A stretch of 64,000 bases of DNA, from assembly GCA_010094025.1 (NCBI GenBank), contig ML991820.1, positions 124,001 through 188,000 on the forward strand. Direction: 5' to 3'. The position numbers and the translations under genes are program-made. Source of the stretch: Viridothelium virens (taxonomy: Eukaryota; Ascomycota; Dothideomycetes; Trypetheliales; Trypetheliaceae). Numbering within the stretch: position 1 is the stretch's first letter; each line of letters begins with the position of its first letter. Under the pieces are notes generated by a model. It was not told the origin of the DNA, searched no databases, and saw only the letters and a program-made list of their open reading frames with translations. Below, in pieces: positions 9,076 to 21,086 of this stretch.

Positions 9076-11318
9076 TCAAATAATTCGCACTCCTTGAGCC
9101 AATTCATCAATGACTAGCTTCTTGAATGTTTTGGCCAATTCGGATTCATTACGATCATCCTTCTCGACAGCCGGCTGCCCACTGAGACACGCCGTAACTG
9201 CTTTCTCGTAGGATACTCCAGCGTAGTGGGGCAGACGGTCTCGTGCAGCAGCCTGCAGCTTTTCCTGCATGGTAGATACTTCGAGCCTTTCCCCTCTCTT
9301 GGGCATTACGATTGCGTTGGCATCTTGCCATAAACCCAGCTCTAGTAGAACAACGCCTAAGGAGTAAAAGTCATGGACTTTGCGATGCCCTTCGCGTGAA
9401 GGACCTTGTCTAGCAGGATGTCGGTAAACGTTGAACGTGATATCGTCCACATAGCGACCAATCGATGGTGCCACATTGGGCCTTGCAAGATCAAATCCTT
9501 GGAGAAACGGCTCGTCATATACGACTGCCCTTATTTGATGGGACACAAAAAACAGGATATGTGAGCTACTGATCCCTTCATGCACCCATCCAATATTATG
9601 CCAGCTTTGTACTGCCTTAGCCAGTATATGAGCCACCTTCAATCTCGCATCTAATGAAGGGCGGCCAAGATTCCTAGGATTCTTCAATAGATCGGACAAA
9701 CTGCGATATTCTGGTTCTGGGTCTTGAAAGCGGACTGGTATCTCAAAGTAAAGGATAAATCGATTGTTGGCAGGTTCATCTTCCCAGCCACAACATCTCA
9801 AAGAACGGAATGCCGTTTTCTTGTTCGCTTTCAAGAGCGCCGACAACTGGCTCACTCGAGCCGTCAATGCCTCCATATCAGACTGGTCCCTCGACGGAGA
9901 GTATGGCTTATACTCTGCTACAACAGCAGAGGTTCCAGAGAGCTTTTCTTGTCCCGGCCAAGTGTCTTCCGAGCGAATGATCCGACGCAGATGTAGCTGA
10001 TCCGCAATGCCGATATTTTGAAGGGTGGGATCCTCAATAGCCTGATCCACGATGAAGTCCTCTAGGTTGTCTGAGGCTGCAAGTGCGCTATGTTCAACAG
10101 CGTCTAGACACTCGTCGTTTCGAGAACGTAGCTGGGATAGGAAGGACTCGATACGGTTCTGAACGAGCACTTTGCGTTCCTTGGACTCGTCGTTTCCGGA
10201 GTTAAGGTCGTATTGATGGAAGAGGTCTAGAACTCGATCCCATGCCGACGTAATCTCCCGCCAGTTAGAGTCATCCATTGCGGTAGAGAGCGGAGTCTCT
10301 TCGAGTCGTGCTCTCTTGAGGAAATTATGGATCCCCTTAGTAGTGACAAGCACTTCCTCGATTTCCATGCCTGTTACTTCCACTGGAACATCGCTGCCAA
10401 GCCAAGTCATCAGGGACTGAATAGTCTCGCGATCGAGATTTTCAGTTCGAAGAACAAATCGCAGAAGGGACCCAGAGACCTTGACGTCTGCGCTTGTGCT
10501 GACGGTCACAGTAGTGGACGTTAATCGTATATCATTATCCCTATGTCCAAGGCGGATTGGAATGTACTGTGGAGTGGCCTGTAGTCCTGCCTTACGACTC
10601 AAGAGCCGTTGATGTAGCTCAAGGGTGCTAGTGTAGCCATTTTCGAGCACTAATTTCTTCATCTCTCGCATAATACCTTGAGTATAGGAGTCATCACCTG
10701 GTAGTCGCGTCTTCTCGTTCTTCGCCGCAGCTGCAAGAGCCAGTATCCGACCTGTCCGTCTATCGGAAGCACGACCAGCTTGAGAAGCAAAGCAGCAGTC
10801 CAGAATGAGGAGTATGTCAATATCAAAGTCCATCAGATCCTCCTGGATCTTGTACCACTCGAGCGTGGGTCCACCCACTGCATATCTAACGAAGAATTAA
10901 GTTATCTAATCCAGACCAAATACGTTGAAAGGAAAACTTACGCAGCCCACACTGATCGTCGCTCCTGGCCCGCATGCTTATCATCGTCCTTGTCTCCATG
11001 TCCCCCGTAATGAATGATCAACAAGGATTGGGTCTTGCTTGAGATGGCATGTTTACCAGCGGCAACAGCGGAATTCAGCACGACTCCTCTCAAACTTTGA
11101 GCGCTCATCAACGTGGGGATCTCAAATTCTTCAACGTCATATCCATAAATATCCTGGACGAAGCGGCCGAACTCTTGAGCCTCTTCCCGGAAGCCGATTT
11201 CGCCTTCCGTCCAGTACAACGTAAGAACTTTGACGTAGCCGTACGACTCCGAGCGTATAGAGGTTTTCAATCGTTCGTTCAGCTCGAACTTGAGAGAATC
11301 TTTCGGCCTTTCTGCCAT
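9076..11318 (-). CDS. Caspase-fold protease fused to DUF7580-type kinase-like domain
   Basis: This is a two-exon model of 728 aa: 11318-10942 and 10885-9076. The 56-nt intron has donor GTAAGT and acceptor TTAG. Residues about 25-230 form a caspase-like (peptidase C14) domain: strand YVKVLTLYW, IIHYGGHGDK with the likely catalytic His107, and LLILDCCFASQ with the likely nucleophile Cys157. A middle part (about 250-440) is helical and mixed, with no family I can name. The C-terminal 280 residues match the DUF7580 kinase-like module that usually follows HeLo-type domains in fungi: SLSDLL, VAHILAKAVQSWHNIGWVHEGISSSHILF, FLQGFDLARP, YRHPARQG, VHDFYSLGVVLLELGLW. The HRD aspartate, VAIK lysine and DFG are missing or changed, so it is likely a pseudokinase. 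The next gene on the same strand encodes an active-looking kinase. A role in regulated cell death or non-self response is inference. Confidence 0.82.
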
Positions 11319-12078
11319 TGAAATATCTTACAGACATGCCTCTCTGGCAGTAGTCCTGAGCAGGCCAGACAGGTATGCACCAATGGAGACTTTCTCGTAA
11401 CAAGGAGACATGGGTCGTGATATCATCGAGAAATCACGCAGTCTCTCTGTGAGTGAATGAAAAAGCATTTCTGCTTACGACATGCTGCTGGCAAGGCAGC
11501 CGGGCAGGGTGCGTAGGTGGCGTGGAAGAGGAGCGGGCGGCCTTCGGAGAAATCCCTACTCTACCTGCGTGCACAGCTTTCTGGATACCACGGTGCCACT
11601 ACGCGCTCTGTAAGATCTAGAGTACCTACTTTGCACTGTTTGACGCTTTGACATTATTCAAAGCTATCAGAATCACACAACCAATATGCCGTTTATTATT
11701 TATCGAGCAAGTGTTTTTAGCTAACAGAAAGATTATACATTTCCAGGTCTTCTTTCATCCTCTCTAGCGCTCCAGTGCGATTTTCTTGCTGCCAGAGCTC
11801 TACGCCTAGGGATAATAATATCGGGCGGGAACGAACCTATCTCAACTGCAGCGTAAAGCTGAGAAAGTATGGGGGCCTCCCCGTCTTTGCTATCCTGCTG
11901 AGATAGAACGCCGATAGAGGTGCACTGACAGAAAACCTGTCCTACTGCGGCTTGCCTTTTTTTTTCTGCCTTGTAACCGCACTCTAGAGTGTAGGCCTGC
12001 GAGCACAGTTACTGGCGCTTCTTCCAGGAGATACCCAACTTTTCAAAAAGGTCATCAGCGACCGCTTCCCCCAAAGCA
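11319..12078. other. Spacer between two minus-strand genes
   Basis: This lies between the 3' end of the kinase-ankyrin gene and the start of the caspase gene, so it holds a terminator and a promoter. No open frame is credible and no element is recognised. There is a run of 11 T/C bases near 11957. Confidence 0.45.
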
Positions 12079-15000
12079 TTAAATGCTATTCATTAGACTC
12101 GTTAGTCCGGCTTTAAGAGAGCATGAGACTCTGTATAACCCACCTGGGAGAAATTCCGCCCCACCGAGGTCACGTACTTGCTTACCACTCGAGTCCACCA
12201 CATGCATACCCCACCGTCCAGTTGGGGAGAGTCCCTTTCTGGAAATAGAGACTGAGCAGCCCTCTATCCGCTCTGTATTGGAAAGGCCCTGTGATAGTCC
12301 CGCGTTTATGAATTTATCGGATCGCCATTCCTCTAAGGAATCCTGAGCCACGGAGAACGATCTGATCGGAAGAGATTTGAGGTCACGCTCGTGTCTCAGA
12401 AAAGTGAGGAACAAGTAGATGGAATTCTCTTCGTAGCGACGTGCTTTGCGGTGTCGATTGCTAATTCCCTTGAATCCTCCAGAGAATACTTTTGGTTCGA
12501 GCAGTCGATCGAGAGCTCGAAATGATGCCTTTCCGTCTCCTGCTTTTGGATCCGCTCCTGATTCAAGCAAGACTGATATGGCTTGGTGGTTGCCTCGTGA
12601 CACACCGTAATGTATCGGTGTCCACCCTCGTTTTTGATCGGTAGCATTCAGAAGGGATAGTGCAGAGTAAACTTTCAAGAGAAGTTCCAGAGCCCTAACG
12701 TTGACCTGACTGTCTCTCGTGTCTTCTTCAATGTCCAGGAGATAGTGGTAAACATTCGCACCTTGAGGGGAAAAAAAGGTCGGATCTGCCGTGCCGTATC
12801 TAGTCTGAATGCTGATTAGGTGCTGCAGGCCAACTAACGATGCGGCAGAATTCTGGACTAATAATGAGCGAAAGAGCTCTTGGTCCACAGCTTCTTTTAC
12901 TAAGCCTTGCTGGAGGAGTAGATCTGATACGTCCGCCCACCCCTCCGTTACGGCTCTGAAGTACAGGGCCTCGTAGCCTTCCGTATACGCCTCGTACGTA
13001 CAACCACGATTAATGAGCTCCTTCGTCACGTCGAAGGTTCGTGTGCCGTGTAGCCGAAGAGCAAGCATAGTGATAGCGGAACCTGAACACGATGGTGGTG
13101 AACTGCAAGGGTCTGCACCACGACGAAGAAGGTCTAGAGCGATTTTGCCATGTGGTTTAGTCAAGGCGATGTATAGAGGGTTGAACCCTTTGATGACCGT
13201 TTCAATTGGGAAGCCTTGTTCGAGAAGGTGATGTACAAGAATTTCGTTGTTTCTATGGATGGAGAATCCCATAAGCATAGCATCAATCTTATCCTTTTGT
13301 AGAAGCTGGACTGTCTGGATCAGATTCTCACGATGTTTTGAGCCGTTAAGACACCTAGCTAGGAGTGTCAAATTACTCTGATGTTTCGTGTAATTCAGTA
13401 CAACTGGAAGCAGAAATCATACATACATCATTTTTAGACGCTGCTGCCCCACAGCCGTATTGACGAACAATCTCTTGTTCAATCCTGGATCAACGTTGTT
13501 GGCGTCAATGTAAGTGAGGAAAATCTCGACGATGCGTGGAATGTGCAGTTTGACTGCCAATGCCAATGGGGACTCAAAGATGGGGTTTGTACCATCATCT
13601 CTGTGGTGATAAACCGTCGAGGAGTCCCACATTTTCCAATCCTCGAGACAGCTATCAGGTCGAAGCGGATCAGCACCATGTTTCAACAATGCTTCGCAAA
13701 GACCAACTTTTCGAAAGGCTACAGCCCAATGTAGAGGCGTTCCGTTAGTGATCAAGGTTTCGCCAACGAATGGGGTAGGGCGAATTCGGAACAGGGCCTG
13801 TTGATTCGGATCTGCACCTTTCTGTACCATGGAGGGTAAAAGCTCCAAGGCCGATTCCTCCGGAATGCGAACTAAGTAATGGAGCACGTTACGACCAAGC
13901 CAATCCACAGCTGACGTAGAGGAGCTGCAGTGGAGGAGGAATCTTGCAGCCTCAGCATGACCGCACCGGCAGGCGGAGAGAAGGGGGTTCTCTCCAGTCT
14001 TGGTCTTACTATTTATATCCGATCCAAGACTGATGCATAGACGCAAAGCGTCTACATAATTGAAGCAAGCTGCTGTATGGGCCACGCCATGCCCGAATAC
14101 TGTTGTTTGTATGTCATTGATTGATCTGTACCCGTTAACCTTCTGGGCCAGTAGCGTGTCTAGCGCTGCCTTGAATTGCCCAATATCCTCAAACGGAAGT
14201 ACAGCGTTGACCTCAGACTTTTGGACCCAGCTTTGCTGACCTGAGAAGAACTTCTTTCTTTTTCCTAGTTCTCCCGACACTTGTTGGTACGACAAGGCGT
14301 CCTCTCGCGCTAAGTCCTCAAGAGCGAATTGAGATCCGCTTGTAGCTGCCCGAATAAGCCATGGAACAACAGGGAGATCACGGGGCATTGAAACACCACA
14401 AGCTGCGTGGAGCCGGTAGGTCAAAGCTTGGGCCTGTATACATCCTAATTCGGCAGCTCGATTCAGCCAGTGGAGCCCTTCAGTATCAGTGGCTTCCTTG
14501 TTGAAATACAGTAAGATACTGAGGGCGTAGTTGAAGGCGCCATTGCCGCGATGATGCCTTCCAAGCTGCTCGTCCATAGCTAGCCTTTTGTAGTCCTCAG
14601 ACATTTGGTGCTTGACTTTTGTATCAAGATTTCTCGATGTGTCTGATTCGCTAAATTGGAGAAGCTATATATCAACCGTCAATATTAGAGATATCGGAGA
14701 ACAAAGGATTGCACCAGCTCACATCATGGGATGGATATCCGAACTTGCCGAAAGTGCTGAAGTAGAATGGTTCGTCGACACCTTGATTCGCCCGCTGTAT
14801 GCTTTCTTGAACGAATTGCTGAATATTCGCCGTTGCAGGCTGCTGAGGCTCGGAAGACTGCGCTCGAGTCATTCATACATGATCTAGGGCTTGTGATTGA
14901 ATCTCCGGGTTCCTACCTCACTAACTAGAGAAAAGACTGCAGGTTGAGCGATAGGGTTTTTCGCAGGAATGCCCTCAGAAGGACGCTCTGAACTTAGTGC

Positions 15001-16311
15001 ATCCAAGTCTAACGTAGAACTGCTGCAAATCACTTTTTCCCCCATTTCCAAGACCTGACTGATAGTCTCAAAGCTCCGAACACGTTTTAGGGGATCACGA
15101 AGCAGAGCACAGGAAAGTGTCTCGGTCACACGCCTGCTATCGATGCCATCATGCGGAATAGTCAATTTAACGTATTTTAAGAAGAGGTCATCTGTGGAAA
15201 GCTTAAGCTCCTGAGTCTTTAGAAAGAATTCATCACTATGGCGATCATAGCTCAAGATCCGGTCAAAGACTGCGACGCCTCTTGCGGATTGTCGTTTTCC
15301 GGAGTCGAAAGGAGTTCGGCCATCAAGCATGACTCTCCAGACCAAGAGACCCCATCCATAAATATCTATTTGCCCTAGTAGCTGGGAAGAGATATCCTCC
15401 TGAGACTCTGGCGCATCCCAAGGCGGTGATCGACCGGACAGATGGACAATCTTGTTCTCCCTTGAAATATGAATTGAGCAGCCAAAGTCGGCGACTTTTG
15501 CACAGAGCTCTCTTTGTGCATCAGTGAATAAAAGTACGTTGTCGGTTTTGATATCTCCGTGAATAAAATGGCTTTGATGGAGATCGTTTAGGCCTCGGGC
15601 AACATCAAGGACAAGCTTCTTTTTTATCTTATAGGTGAGGCTGTACTCTTGTGAGTCAATGAGATCATCCAGAGTGCCCGCGTCGGCATATTCCATTGCA
15701 AGCGCTGGAACCATTCGACGAACAGCCGATCCAAATTCCAAATCTTCCCAGATAATACCAAGGAGTCTGACGATGTTCTCAGACGCTTGGATGGGTGGAT
15801 GAGTAAGGACATGGCACTCCCATGCGACAGCGCGGAGAGCAGTGGCTTGCAGATTCTCATCAAACGCTCTACTGCTGCTCTCTATGCGAGGACTTTTGAT
15901 CGCTATTATGGCTGGCCCGATCTCACGCTGGCGGTCGTAGCTTCGTAGTCTTTCTTCCAACTCCGCTGGCAGATCGGGCTGGGTGTAAGTACGTACAATA
16001 AATGATAAACCATTTCCAATGAAAGATGAGTGGATTTTGGTTCCGGAAGTTAGCCTGCGTAGAATCTCCTGTATCGACGATAAATCCAGCAGGAACTTTT
16101 CAGGAATTGCTGATAGAAATCCTAAAAAGTCCAAGACAGAGCGAATACTATCGACACGCGCCACTCGACCTCGAATCGAAGCAGACACAGGCTCACTTAG
16201 GTCCACTTGCCTAGAGGGCCGACAGCTAATACTAACGCTCTCAATGAATGGCTGTGCTTGGCGTTGTGTGGTGCCGAGACTCAGAAAGTCTGTCGCAATT
16301 GTCTCTAGCAT
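12079..16311 (-). CDS. Protein kinase / Sel1 / ankyrin repeat protein, 1354 aa
   Basis: This is a four-exon model: 16311-14917, 14857-14723, 14664-13427 and 13375-12079. Introns are 59, 58 and 51 nt, and every junction keeps phase. Residues about 95-400 form a Ser/Thr kinase with the key residues present: Lys139 in IIAIKS, Glu165 in the C helix, HGDIKTDN (251-258; HGD replaces HRD), DFG at 275-277, and PPWDAPE at 297-302. Exon 2 is a linker (SSEPQQP to GYPSHD). Exon 3 begins with Sel1-like repeats (GLHWLNRAAELGCIQAQALTYRLH) and goes into ankyrin repeats (ENPLLSACRCGHAEAARFLL, GTPLHWAVAFRKVGLCEALLKHGADP). Exon 4 has more ankyrin repeats (GWTPIHYGVSRGNHQAISVLLESGADP) and a short unique tail. 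Such kinase-ankyrin proteins are expanded in filamentous ascomycetes and have no settled role. Confidence 0.85.
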
Positions 16312-17071
16312 TTTCGAATAACCAGCTTTCTTTCAAGAAATGGGGTTAGGATCGGAGCACATAGCAGACCAGAACTTCCTGTAAATATATACTCTGTTCA
16401 TGCGAGGTGACCCCGCAGATCAGATCTGCAAGGCGTGTAGCAGGCAGCAGGCAGCAGGCACTGCCTGGCAGCATGGCGTCGCAGGCCCTCGACTAACAAA
16501 GACGGGAGTTCCGTCTCAATATAATCACAGCAATCCTTTGGAAAGAGAGGTCTCACTGGAGCTCGCCAAGCTCTGGTCGTGGAGAGAAAATATCTTTCTC
16601 CCTAGGTAGCTCCATAAATTCGTAGTGGCTCGACACACCTTTCTCTGCCGTGAGACTATTTGCCCCCCGTTCTGAAGTTGGCGCTACGCTTTTCACCACC
16701 TCAGTGGCATTTCTCTGGTAAAGATGCTAGCTGATCCACTGCCAGAGACCGTAATGCTCACGAGGCGTAGAAGGTAAAAAATAATGAGCGAAGCCAAAGT
16801 TGTTAGAGAACCAGATTATTAGAGGTAGAAGCCAGTTCAGCGAGAAACTTTCCCCATCTATTTCCCAAACCCAGATTTCGCATCGACGTTAGACTCAGGA
16901 TAATTCCTCTTGCGCCGTATTACCTGACGATTTGAAAATATCGAGGCTCAAAATCTTCCCAAACCCATGCGTAAAAGAAGTTCACGCTTCGAGGAAGGCA
17001 TGCTATATGTACAACAAGTAACAAAGAGCTTTACGACAACCATGCGTTTCGATATCGAGACCAGCGCCATA
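16312..17071. other. Spacer with short tandem repeat
   Basis: This is the upstream flank of the kinase-ankyrin gene and the 3' flank of the PIS1 gene. A three-copy AGCAGGC tandem lies at about 16439-16459, followed by a TGCC/GGCA inverted half. Nothing coding is convincing. Confidence 0.45.
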
Positions 17072-18111
17072 TTAAATATTCTTTTTCTTTCGAGGTAAAC
17101 CTAATTTCTTGCGCTCTGCGAGGTCACCTTCTGCAAGCCATCTGCTCGCCTTGACGAGCTGGACGACGTTGATAAATTGCTTGCCCGCCATAACCGGGAA
17201 AGAAATGCCTGCTAGAATCCACGGCACGGTGCTGTCGAGTTTGTTTGCTCTGGTAAGGATATCAGTCGAAGCTCAGGCAAATCGAGAAAGCCCGTTAGGG
17301 ATATGTAGCTTACCTTGCTAACTCCATCGCACCGGCAGACCACGGGTGCATGAATAATTGCCCTTTTGTCGCGGTGCCGTTCTGCGCCGGAACGGTCTCA
17401 AGGAGCTGGGGCGAGATCAGGGGGGAAGAGAAGGAGAGAAGGTAGAGGGCGATAAAGAAGGTTTCGTTCAGGGCGCAAAACGTGAACAGAACGTTCTGTG
17501 AGCATGTTAGTCTCCAGAACTTCTGACCATCTACGGCACACCCAGGCAAAATCTAGAAAACCCACGTTGTTTGAATAGTATTGCTTCAGGATCCAACTCC
17601 TCCCTTCATCGATCTTCTTATGACTCTGTCCGCTGCCTCCCATCGTCAAAGTTGCGTACATATGGACATAGTGGCTCGCGAGATCCAAACTAATAAGGCC
17701 CTGGAAGAGGATGGCCCATCGCGGGAAGGCAGATGCAAGGAAGACGAGAAGGCATGCAGTGGTGCAGCGATCCGTGATCATGTCCAAGATTGCTCCGAAC
17801 TTGGTGGACTGTTGGAACCGTCGCGCGGCGACGCCGTCCACGGCGTCCAGGAGGCAGGATACACTGTAGAGGAAACTGCATCGGCGCGGATGGAGAGGCA
17901 TGAAGTAGAGTGATATGATGGCCAATACGATACGAGCGTAGCCTGAATTGGAGTCAGTACCGAAGCAATAATAGATCCGCCTTATGTTACCAATGAGATT
18001 TGGGATGAAGAGGAAGATGTTCTCTTGCTGCTCCTTCTTCTCCTGAGAAACTTGTCCACGAGGTCTTCCATTCAATCCATTCCCGTTCTCTCTAACGGTC
18101 GGAGTCGCCAT
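17072..18111 (-). CDS. PIS1: CDP-diacylglycerol--inositol 3-phosphatidyltransferase (PI synthase)
   Basis: This is a three-exon model of 301 aa: 18111-17566, 17495-17314 and 17249-17072 (introns 70 and 64 nt). It carries the CDP-alcohol phosphatidyltransferase signature DG(2)AR(8)G(3)D(3)D, read as DGVAARRF...FGAILDMITDR. It also has the PIS1-typical NIFLFIPNLIGNIRRIYY, SHYVHMYATL, the YYSNN/NVLFTFCALNE junction, and PWILAGISFPVMAGKQFINVVQLV. The C-terminus is Lys/Arg-rich (KKLGLPRKKKNI). The enzyme makes phosphatidylinositol from CDP-diacylglycerol and myo-inositol in the ER. The ATG at 18111 has a good context (ACCATGG). An in-frame ATG at 18135 would add eight residues and is less likely. 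Confidence 0.95.
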
Positions 18112-19202
18112 GGTTCCGCCTTCCAGCGACTGCACACAGAGAAGACTTGATGAGCGTCTTGCGACTATCCACCTAGCCTAGTTGCGGAGCTCGTAAGAGG
18201 TATACAAAGCTAGCTGCACCCTCGCTGATTTATTGCGTTCTTTTCACTTCCGTGCGTTGAAACCCACAGTTGCTGGACGACTCGTTTGCGGTAGGAAAAG
18301 CGACTCGTGAGACTTGCATCCAAGCAGGAAGGTGAAAGGGTTGTGGGCTTGCGAATTTTTGCTGACAGGAGCTTGGAAAGTTTCCGGTGCCTAATGGCGT
18401 CAGTGCTCGGAACGGAAGCGCGTGGATGGGCATGCAACAAGGATTGGCGCAGGAGCTGGAGGATGAAGACCGTCAGATTAGGTCATCAAGACTCCTCTAC
18501 CTACTCCGTACCGCCATTCAATTGTGATAGATGATCGCTGCCTCCTTTTTCCATCGAACATGTTTACAACCGTCCCTATCGGCGAAGTTGCGAAATGAGA
18601 TCATTTCGGAGCTCGGCCGCTCCCGCACCCGGGGGAGCTGCTAGCGGTAGCAGTTCAGGGTCTCTACTAAGTAGCCTTAACTACCTCATACTTACAGTAC
18701 TGCCTAAGGTAGGTACCTGGATAACCCTAAATGAGATGGTCATTATAGCAGCCCCAACACTTGGTGAAAAGCTGAAGTGAAGCCAATTCGAATAATCGAA
18801 TTCAATAAATGTCTCATGTTGTCTGAATCAGTTTCGATGTACCTGCCTTCCTCATCACAGCGCCAAGGTGCTGCGTGATCTCTAGGAACCAACCCAGTAG
18901 GTACGTAAAAATAACAATCTCGCTGACGACGCTTGAAGCATTGAGGGAAAAGTCATACTCGAGTCGCGTAAAGCACAGCTAATGCAAAACACAAACGCCC
19001 ATTTCCTGCGAAGTCCCTCGTCTATTTGGGTATCGAAATGAGAAAGGAGCCGAATGCTAATCATCGGGTACCTATGCATAAATCGTTGCAAAAAGATGGA
19101 AAGAATGAGTTGTCATAGTACATCGTTGCCAGATGAATGGAGGGAAAGTGAAACTGAATCCATTCAAAGATCGTAAGTCGTGATGAGTGGTAAACATAAC
19201 GA
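18112..19202. other. Intergenic spacer
   Basis: This holds the PIS1 promoter and the 3' flank of the next gene. A TACTCCGTA motif lies at 18502-18510. No gene is seen; short open frames near 18210-18440 look random. Confidence 0.45.
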
Positions 19203-21086
19203 TTAGGAGATAGCACCTCCAAGGTAGCCAAGATCATCGAACAAGGAGTCCATCTTAGGCAGTGTCGGCAAAGAAGGCGTCAACTCTGGAAAGTCTTGTT
19301 TTGAAAATGATCCATCCTGAGAGTCAGATCTCAATCGTGGAGTGGTTTTTGGGGTAATTGTCTTCGTGATAGTCAATTGGCTTTGTCCCGCTTCATCAGG
19401 TAGACTGTAGCCGTAAAATATGCCAGTAGTATCTTGATCAGGATCAGTATAAACTTCGTTGGACCCAGACGAGTTTGGTCGGTCGAGAGCGAAATCCAAC
19501 GAGGGCGACCGCAGCCACAATGGCTTGTGGACTTGAGGGCTCCATATATCACTGCTTGCACTTGACGCAACATATGATTCGTCCGATACATCTTCCGTCA
19601 GCGAGCCGCATGTTGGTGAACTGACTAGCTCTGACCCGTTCGCTTCATCGTCCAGATATTTTGGATTTGAATCAAAGGAGAAACCATTATCTTTCGAGTT
19701 CCGTGAAGCCAATGTTGGCTCGATAACGCCTTGATATGAGAACGCCCATTGCTCCTGCGCTGGTTCGCGCGACCTTGAATAAAGATTGTGAGAGAGATCG
19801 TGATCTTCCTCCGGGAGCGTGGGATCAGGCCTTTCGCCTACGTTAGCAGATATCATTGAAGGGTTGTACGATCGATCAGCAGCTGGGCTATCCTCTCCGG
19901 AATGAATAGGGGTCATCGGCCTAGTATCAATTGGTAGGTGGATTTGAGTATTCGCTGCGGGATGCTCAATTGGATAGATCAAATCTCGCCATCGATCCTG
20001 ACGCAAGACCTTCTTGCAAGAGAAGCTACTATCCGAATGGCGCCATTGGGGTCTACGGGTCACCGGATGGGAACCGAGAGGAGTGTGAATTGTCGACCCG
20101 CCATTGAACAGAGTGGACGGACAAGAGTAGTGACGAACGTGGCTAGTCCCTATCGCCCAAAAAGAGCTGGAGTGATTATTGCTCCTGGGTCGTGTGATAG
20201 TCTCGGTAAATGGTTTACTTTCTGGTCCTTCTTCGACGGCATTAGACTCATCGTTGACGTTGTGAGCTTCGAGCTGAAAGTTGTTGAAGTCAAATTCGGC
20301 AAAATCAGACGGCCTGGAAACTACGGGGTCGCAAGAGGCTTGAAGCGCTTCCTCACTCAGATTCCTAGCAGCAGCCGACTGCTTCCCGGGATTGGAAGTG
20401 GCTGACGTGGAGTCAACATGAAGGATATCGGGAAGAGCGCCGATCTGCGCTTTTGCCCCACTAGGGACTTTTTCAAGTTTCGATGGTGATGTCAAAAGCC
20501 GAGAAAACTTAGGGTTGGAATCAGGTCGAGGGTTTTGAAATCTGTCCGTAGGCTGCAAAGTATGGACGTCTGACATAGCTGTCGTGGCGCTGACGGATGC
20601 TCTGCGACTTGGTTCTTCAATTTGCTCCAAAGGCACTTCTAGTACGTTGACGGTTTGACCAGGGAGAAGAGGGCACATATTCGTGGTAGCTTGCGATTGG
20701 TCGAACGCTTCAAAGTTACCGTCGAGGATGTACTAAAGTAGTGATTGTGAGCAACGGAGGACGTTTTGCGCGAATCGCACATACATAATACCAGTATGTC
20801 CCTCCCATTCTCAGTCCTCCTCGACGGGGCCTCGCCATTGCGTTTAGATCACCATCGCAAACAATGTTTTCGTAAGTGTGACATCCGGACCACTCGTCCG
20901 GACCAACCCGTTTGTCTCTGCGCAGTGGATATGCCCGAGTAAAGTTATCCCAGGATCCTAATATCTGAACCGAGCACACCCGAGGGTGACATTTGCTGGA
21001 CTTGTAAGTTTGCAGATAAGTAAAAACGGGTTACGCATATCGTACAATCGAAAGGTCAGGAGCGTTGTATTGTCTATTCCAACCAT
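19203..21086 (-). CDS. Protein with CBM20/48-like N-terminal fold and disordered tail
   Basis: This is a three-exon model of 593 aa: 21086-21046, 20995-20785 and 20732-19203 (introns 50 and 52 nt). The first two exons join as TFRF/KCHPRVCSVQILGSWDNF, which restores the family pattern VTFRF...VQI.GSWDNF. Next come YPLRRDK, PDEWSGCHTYENIVCDGD, the GGLRMGGTYWYY/YILDGN junction, and CPLLPGQTVNVLEVPLE. The GSWDNF-type strand pattern suggests an Ig-like starch/glycogen-binding-like fold as in CBM48 or AMPK-beta. Residues about 130-593 are Ser/Pro/Asp-rich and probably disordered, with a conserved-looking FPELTPSLPTLPKMDSLFDDLGYLGGAIS-type end. The start ATG has context ACCATGG. Function is unknown; a glycogen- or kinase-linked scaffold is a guess from the fold. 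Confidence 0.75.

Noticed and set aside
10085-10880. Possible HeLo-type domain in the middle of the caspase protein
   Set aside because: The middle region does not show the N-terminal hydrophobic helix pattern of HeLo domains. I left it unnamed.
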